A stretch of 64,000 bases of DNA from Pseudoduganella aquatica (GTDB lineage: Bacteria; Pseudomonadota; Gammaproteobacteria; Burkholderiales; Burkholderiaceae_D), in contig NZ_WWCU01000028.1 in the NCBI RefSeq assembly GCF_009857595.1, positions 22,926-86,925 of the forward strand. The letters are read 5' to 3'. The notes beneath the pieces were generated by a model that was not told where the DNA came from, did not search any database, and saw only the letters and a program-made list of their open reading frames with translations. How positions within the stretch are numbered: the stretch's first letter is position 1; every line of letters begins with the position of its first letter. The translations under genes and the position numbers were made by a program. Of this stretch, positions 60,221 through 64,000 are shown one piece after another.

Positions 60221-61117
60221 TTATTTTTTCTTGGTGTCCTTCTTTGCAGGAGTCTTGGACGCCGGCGCCGCAGCCGGCTGCGAAGCCGGGGTGCTGCCGC
60301 CCTGCACGCCCAGCGCGCCGCCGGTGCCCAGGCCGCCCGCTACTTCCTGCGCCTTGTAATTGCGCACCGCTTTCACGAGCTGGTTGTACGAGTCCATGAA
60401 GGCGGCGATCAGGATTTTACCCTCAGGCGTATTGGAATAGCCACCGGCGCCTGCAAAGCCACCCGCGAACACGCCGCCGAATACATTGAAGTCGAAGTTC
60501 TTGGCGCTGCCCTCGGCCGCCGCCAGCTGCACGCCGGAGCGGTTGTCTATCATCAGCAGGGTGGTCGAGGCCTCGTTGGCCTTGATGCCGCCCGCCACCA
60601 TGCCGGCCACGCTGCCGATCAGGCCAAAGCCGCCCAGCGCGCCGCCCATGCCGGACGTGCCTTTCTGGCTGAAGTTGATGGTGGGGCTCATGGTGTAGTC
60701 GGCCGCCACCATCTGGCCCTTGCCGAAGTTGCTGCCGGCGCGCATCTCGCCGCTTTGCTGAATGTCGCGCTCCATATTCATGTTCTTCAGCGCGGCGCCG
60801 CGCTCCACCACCACGAAGCAGTTGGACTGCTGGATCATCATGCGCAGCACCGGCACGGTGGAGCCCAGCTTGTACTGCGACAGCGCGTGGTACCACGGCG
60901 CGGACTGGTCTTCGACCACGCCCAGCGTGCCCAGCGTCTTGTCGCATTTTTCCAGCTGCGAGCTGGCGTTGGCGGCGTTGGCGCCGCCGGCCGCGCCGGT
61001 GGCGACCGTGCCGCCGCCGCCCAGCTTGGGCTCGGTGCCGGCGCAACCGGCCAGCGTCAGCGCGGCAATGGCTGCTGCGAAATATTTACCTTGATTTTGG
61101 ATGGTTTTGCTGTTCAT
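60221..61117 (-). CDS. CsgG/HfaB-like lipoprotein
   Basis: From ATG 61117 (GGGGAGT site) this is a 298-aa protein with lipobox LTLAGCAG. Conserved segments are VLRMMIQQSNCFVVVERGAALKNMNMERD and GQMVAADYTMSPTINFS, as in the CsgG family of curli/holdfast secretion-pore lipoproteins. A Gly-rich middle (GMGGALGGFGLIGSVAGMVAGG) and an Ala/Pro/Lys tail are unlike classic CsgG. No curli genes are nearby. It is transcribed toward the DUF885-like gene, 10 bp ahead of its start, so the two probably share a transcript. Confidence 0.78.
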   Translation of the reverse strand: MNSKTIQNQGKYFAAAIAALTLAGCAGTEPKLGGGGTVATGAAGGANAANASSQLEKCDKTLGTLGVVEDQSAPWYHALSQYKLGSTVPVLRMMIQQSNCFVVVERGAALKNMNMERDIQQSGEMRAGSNFGKGQMVAADYTMSPTINFSQKGTSGMGGALGGFGLIGSVAGMVAGGIKANEASTTLLMIDNRSGVQLAAAEGSAKNFDFNVFGGVFAGGFAGAGGYSNTPEGKILIAAFMDSYNQLVKAVRNYKAQEVAGGLGTGGALGVQGGSTPASQPAAAPASKTPAKKDTKKK

Positions 61118-61263
61118 GGTAGGACTCCCCTGGTCGTTTGCGTGGGCAAAGATGCGCTTCATTTTAGTCGTCAGGGAGTATATTTCAAACAACAAGTTAG
61201 ATTCTATGCAATTGTCACAGTGGTAATTTAATTTAACAATTGAATGGATGAGCTTAATAGTTT

Positions 61264-62706
61264 TCAGCTACGGAATTTCAGGCGCAGCGTCAGGCTTTCG
61301 GGCGACATGACGAAGCCCATCACCTCCCCGGCCTCCCCGCCGCCGGCCGTGTCCACCGCCAGCACGTCGTAGCGCGCCAGTATCATCGCCATGGCGATCT
61401 TGATCTCCAGCAGCGCCAGATAGCGCCCCGGGCAGGTGCGCGGGCCGGAGCCGAAAGGCGCGCCCACTTTCTTGTCGGCGGCGATGGCGCCGCCGGCGTC
61501 CGGCAGCCAGCGCTGCGGGTCGAATTCGGCGGCGCGCGGGAAATGGCTGTCCTCCACCGTGTGGTGGCGCAGCACGCACCACACCAGCGCCCCCGCCTTC
61601 ACTTCTATCCCTGCCACCGCCGTATCGCGCAGCGCTTCCACCGGCAGGAAGGGCGCCACCGGCTTCAGGCGCATGGCTTCCTGGATGCAGGCGTCCAGAT
61701 AGTCCAGCGCGTCCATCTGGACTATGCTGAAGCTGGATGCATCCGGCGCGTGCAGCAGCACTTCGGCGCGCGCCTTCTCCATGGCTTGCGGGTGGCGCTG
61801 CAGCAGGTAAAGCAACCAGGCGATGGTGTTGGCCGTGGTGTCTTCCCCCGCCAGCAGCATGGTCGAGACATTGCCGGCCACGGCGCGGTCGTCCACGCCG
61901 CTGTCCGGCTGGTCGGCGGCGGCGATCATGGCTTCCAGCAGATTGGCGGGGCGCGCCGCGCGCGACGGGTCGGCCGCCAGACGCGCGCGGGCCTGGGCCA
62001 CCAGCTCGTCCACCGCGCTGGCCAGCGCGGCCACCGAGCGCTCCAGGCGGCGGTCCTGCGGCAGCTTGAAGTAGCGCCAGTAGGGCCACAGCGCCATGCT
62101 GCGGCGCGCGATGGCGGGCAGGATGTCGTCCAGGTGGCGCTGTATGGTGTCCTCGCCGCCGTCTATGGTGTTGACGTCGGTGCCGAAGGCCAGGCCGGCG
62201 ATGATGTCCACCGTGTAGCGCTTCAGGTCCGCCGCCAGGTCGATATCGCGCCCGGCCTGCGCCGCGCCGTCCCAGCGCTTGCGCAGGCGCAGCGCCACCT
62301 TGGCCAGCGAAGGGAAATAGGCCTTGATGGCGTGCGGCGCAAAGCCCTGCATCACCATGCGGCGCTGGTTGCGCCACTCGCTGCCCTCGGCCATGAACAG
62401 GCCGGGCAAGCCGCCCATTTCCTCGGACACATTGGCCGTCACGCTGGGGCGGCGGAAGCCGTCCGGGCGCTCGCGCAGGATGGCGGCCACGGCTTCATGG
62501 TCGGCCACCACCAGCACCTCGGTGCGGCCGAAATACAGCGGGAAGAATGTGCCGTAGCGCTGGCACAGGCGCTCGATGTCGCGGTGCACGCTCAGCGCCC
62601 TCACTTGCAGCAGATTGCCCACCAGCGGCCAGGGGCGCGGACCGTGCAGGGATGACACGCTGCGCAGCGGCTGGCCTTCATGGGACAGGGTGACGGTAGT
62701 GGACAT
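61264..62706 (-). CDS. Cytochrome P450
   Basis: This 480-aa P450 starts MSTTVTLSHEGQPLRS after an AAGGAAG site. The I-helix is LLAGEDTTANTIAWL, the ExxR is EAMRL, and the heme-thiolate loop is FGSGPRTCPGRYLALLE. Chain length and motifs fit class II-like, CYP102/CYP4-type fatty-acid or lipid oxidases, but no reductase domain is fused and no ferredoxin gene is adjacent. The substrate is unknown. It diverges from the 62810 gene. Confidence 0.9.
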   Translation of the reverse strand: MSTTVTLSHEGQPLRSVSSLHGPRPWPLVGNLLQVRALSVHRDIERLCQRYGTFFPLYFGRTEVLVVADHEAVAAILRERPDGFRRPSVTANVSEEMGGLPGLFMAEGSEWRNQRRMVMQGFAPHAIKAYFPSLAKVALRLRKRWDGAAQAGRDIDLAADLKRYTVDIIAGLAFGTDVNTIDGGEDTIQRHLDDILPAIARRSMALWPYWRYFKLPQDRRLERSVAALASAVDELVAQARARLAADPSRAARPANLLEAMIAAADQPDSGVDDRAVAGNVSTMLLAGEDTTANTIAWLLYLLQRHPQAMEKARAEVLLHAPDASSFSIVQMDALDYLDACIQEAMRLKPVAPFLPVEALRDTAVAGIEVKAGALVWCVLRHHTVEDSHFPRAAEFDPQRWLPDAGGAIAADKKVGAPFGSGPRTCPGRYLALLEIKIAMAMILARYDVLAVDTAGGGEAGEVMGFVMSPESLTLRLKFRS

Positions 62707-62759
62707 GCAAGCTTCCTTTGCTGATGATTTTGCCAAGACAACAACATCATAGCGGATAG

Positions 62760-62776
62760 CGCACCGCTGCGGTGCG
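62760..62776. other. Small inverted repeat in the P450/62810 divergent region
   Basis: CGCACCG / CGGTGCG with a 3-base loop, between two divergent start codons. Could be an operator; nothing else supports it. Confidence 0.3.
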
Positions 62777-62809
62777 TGGCCTTGCCGCGCAGCGGCGTAC
62801 CATGGCGGG

Positions 62810-63841
62810 ATGGACACGCAACGCATCCGCAAGCCGCTGGCTGGCGCGCTGGCGCTGATCTCGGCGCTGGCCTTGGCGCAGGCGCCGGGGGCGGACACAC
62901 CCATGCCCACGGTAAGCGTCTCCGGCACCCGCGAGCCGGTCGACAAATCCTACCGCAAGATGTTGCGCGGCATGGACCGCTATGAACAGGCGCGCGCGCT
63001 GGCGCCGCAGTCCTCGCTGCGTTTCCAGCTGCTGCCGCGCCTGCCCGGCGTGAAGCTCGACGGCGTCACCCTGAAAGTGGTGGGCGACAGCATCGCGCTG
63101 CCGGTTCCCCTGGCGCCGGACCACAGCTTCACCCTGGAACGCAACGCGCAAGCCTGGCGCGAGGACGCCGCACTGCTGGCCAACCGCAGGACCAGCAGCA
63201 TGACCTGGCGCGCCCTGGTGCGCAGCGCCGGCGTGCCCGAAGGCATGCGGCGGCTGGGCGACCTGCGGCTGGAGTGCCTGGTGGGGATCGAGTCGGGGCT
63301 GGTGTCGAACAACTCGGCCATGTTCGCGTGGCTGGCCGACATGCTGGCCGACGCGGACAAGGTGTGCGCCGCGCCGGACGGCAACTACCTGCAGTTTGCC
63401 GCCAGGCCGCTGTTCGGCGTCACGCTGCATGCGGGCGGCCGCACGACGGCGCTGCCCTTCCGCGCCTTGTACGCGGGCGGCACGCAAACCGAGGCCACGC
63501 TGCCCTACTGCGACTGCCAGGTGCTGCTCGACCGCAGCTACTACGCGCCGATATGGGACCGCAGCTGGCCGGACGGCACGCTGCTCAGTTTCGATTACAT
63601 GGATGGGGAGCCGGATGCGGCGATGCCGCCCGGCGTGGCCAGCAAAGAAGCGGCGCGCGCGGCGCTGGGGGAGCCAGCAGCCGCGCTGCGCTTCAACAGC
63701 GGCTACGAAGTGTGGCAGTACCAGTATCCGCCCGCCGCGAGCTTGCCGAAGGGGAACGACGGCAGGCCGCAATTGGCGGAACTGGTGCTGCTGTTCGACG
63801 GCGCCGGCGCAACACTCAAATACCGGCGCCGCGAACCGTAG
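62810..63841 (+). CDS. Exported hypothetical protein (343 aa)
   Basis: I do not recognise this family. It has an N-terminal signal-like helix (LAGALALISALALAQAPGA), then a short PTVSVSGTREPVDKSYRKMLRGM segment resembling TonB-receptor-associated leaders. The body of mixed alpha/beta character carries YCDCQVLLDRSYY. Its residue use is normal for the genome. It is the last complete gene of the window and is followed by a dispersed palindromic repeat. Confidence 0.7.
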   Translation: MDTQRIRKPLAGALALISALALAQAPGADTPMPTVSVSGTREPVDKSYRKMLRGMDRYEQARALAPQSSLRFQLLPRLPGVKLDGVTLKVVGDSIALPVPLAPDHSFTLERNAQAWREDAALLANRRTSSMTWRALVRSAGVPEGMRRLGDLRLECLVGIESGLVSNNSAMFAWLADMLADADKVCAAPDGNYLQFAARPLFGVTLHAGGRTTALPFRALYAGGTQTEATLPYCDCQVLLDRSYYAPIWDRSWPDGTLLSFDYMDGEPDAAMPPGVASKEAARAALGEPAAALRFNSGYEVWQYQYPPAASLPKGNDGRPQLAELVLLFDGAGATLKYRRREP

Positions 63842-63853
63842 CCGCTGCGGTGC

Positions 63854-63883
63854 GGCGGGTTACGCACTGCGTGCTAACCCGCC
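63854..63883. repeat. Dispersed palindromic repeat, copy 5
   Basis: GGCGGGTTACGCAC / GTGCTAACCCGCC, between the 62810 gene and the convergent partial gene at the window end. Confidence 0.8.
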
Positions 63884-63889
63884 CTTGTA

Positions 63890-64000
63890 TTATTCCATCT
63901 GCCCCGAAAACGGAACGTCGGGGCAGAGCAACTGGATGCCGTACCCGCCCTTGGTCGCCAAGACCGTGATGTAGATTTCGCAGCAGTTGCTCTTATTCCA
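63890..64000 (-). CDS. C-terminal end of a gene running off the window (36 aa visible)
   Basis: Read on the minus strand the last codons give CCEIYITVLATKGGYGIQLL and then CPDVPFSGQME and a TAA. The frame is open to the window edge. The product cannot be identified from this piece. Confidence 0.5.
   Translation of the reverse strand, partial: WNKSNCCEIYITVLATKGGYGIQLLCPDVPFSGQME

Overview
The window looks like a chromosomal segment of a high-GC betaproteobacterium of the Oxalobacteraceae (Massilia/Duganella/Janthinobacterium type). This is inferred from the gene families: PEP-CTERM exosortase substrates, DUF1840, DUF4197, AidB, an SdpR-like ArsR/AHSA1 pair, a pectin-degrading operon and a large TonB-dependent receptor. 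No 16S or other decisive marker is present.

Layout. Positions 1-2245 hold a partial UbiH/VisC-type flavin hydroxylase, an LLM-class oxidoreductase and a DkgB-like aldo/keto reductase, all on the minus strand. An intact tRNA-Phe gene (2407-2482) is followed by two tandem insertions. Each ends in a 49-bp copy of the tRNA 3' end (2438-2486, 3482-3530, 18136-18184). The first unit (~1 kb, AT-rich) carries two tiny genes, one with a six-cysteine C-terminal tail. The second (~14.6 kb) carries a five-gene restriction/defence operon: ribbon-helix-helix regulator, helicase with a degenerate PLD-like N-terminus, DUF4391 protein, type III-like Mod methylase and Res nuclease-helicase. It also holds a group of unknown genes that includes a radical SAM-nucleotidyltransferase-like fusion cut short by an IS3-family element. 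No integrase is visible in either unit.

From 18.2 kb the host backbone resumes: two penicillin-binding-like serine hydrolases, a PEP-CTERM protein, a MYG1-like protein, a second identical tRNA-Phe gene (23350-23425), an orphan FitA-like antitoxin behind a 9-bp tandem repeat, a propeller-type histidine kinase, a DJ-1/PfpI protein, DUF1840, an AraC regulator diverging from a quinone oxidoreductase, YgjV, two DUF885-like metallopeptidases, TPR/SEL1 proteins, a PAS-GAF-GGDEF diguanylate cyclase, a GH43-GH28 pectin operon, two M28 aminopeptidases, a TetR-SDR pair with matching operators, the ArsR-AHSA1 pair, a TonB receptor, a YfcG-like GST, AidB, two sensor proteins lacking kinase ATPase domains, a second PEP-CTERM protein, a DUF2807 protein, a CsgG-like lipoprotein and a cytochrome P450.

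Shared regulation can be read directly. Both PEP-CTERM genes carry the same 17-bp upstream motif followed by a sigma-54-like -24/-12 element. TetR and SDR share a near-identical operator. The pectin operon starts behind a 47-bp palindrome of GntR/FadR type. A palindromic intergenic repeat (GGCGGGTTA...TAACCCGCC) recurs five times in the backbone and is absent from the island.
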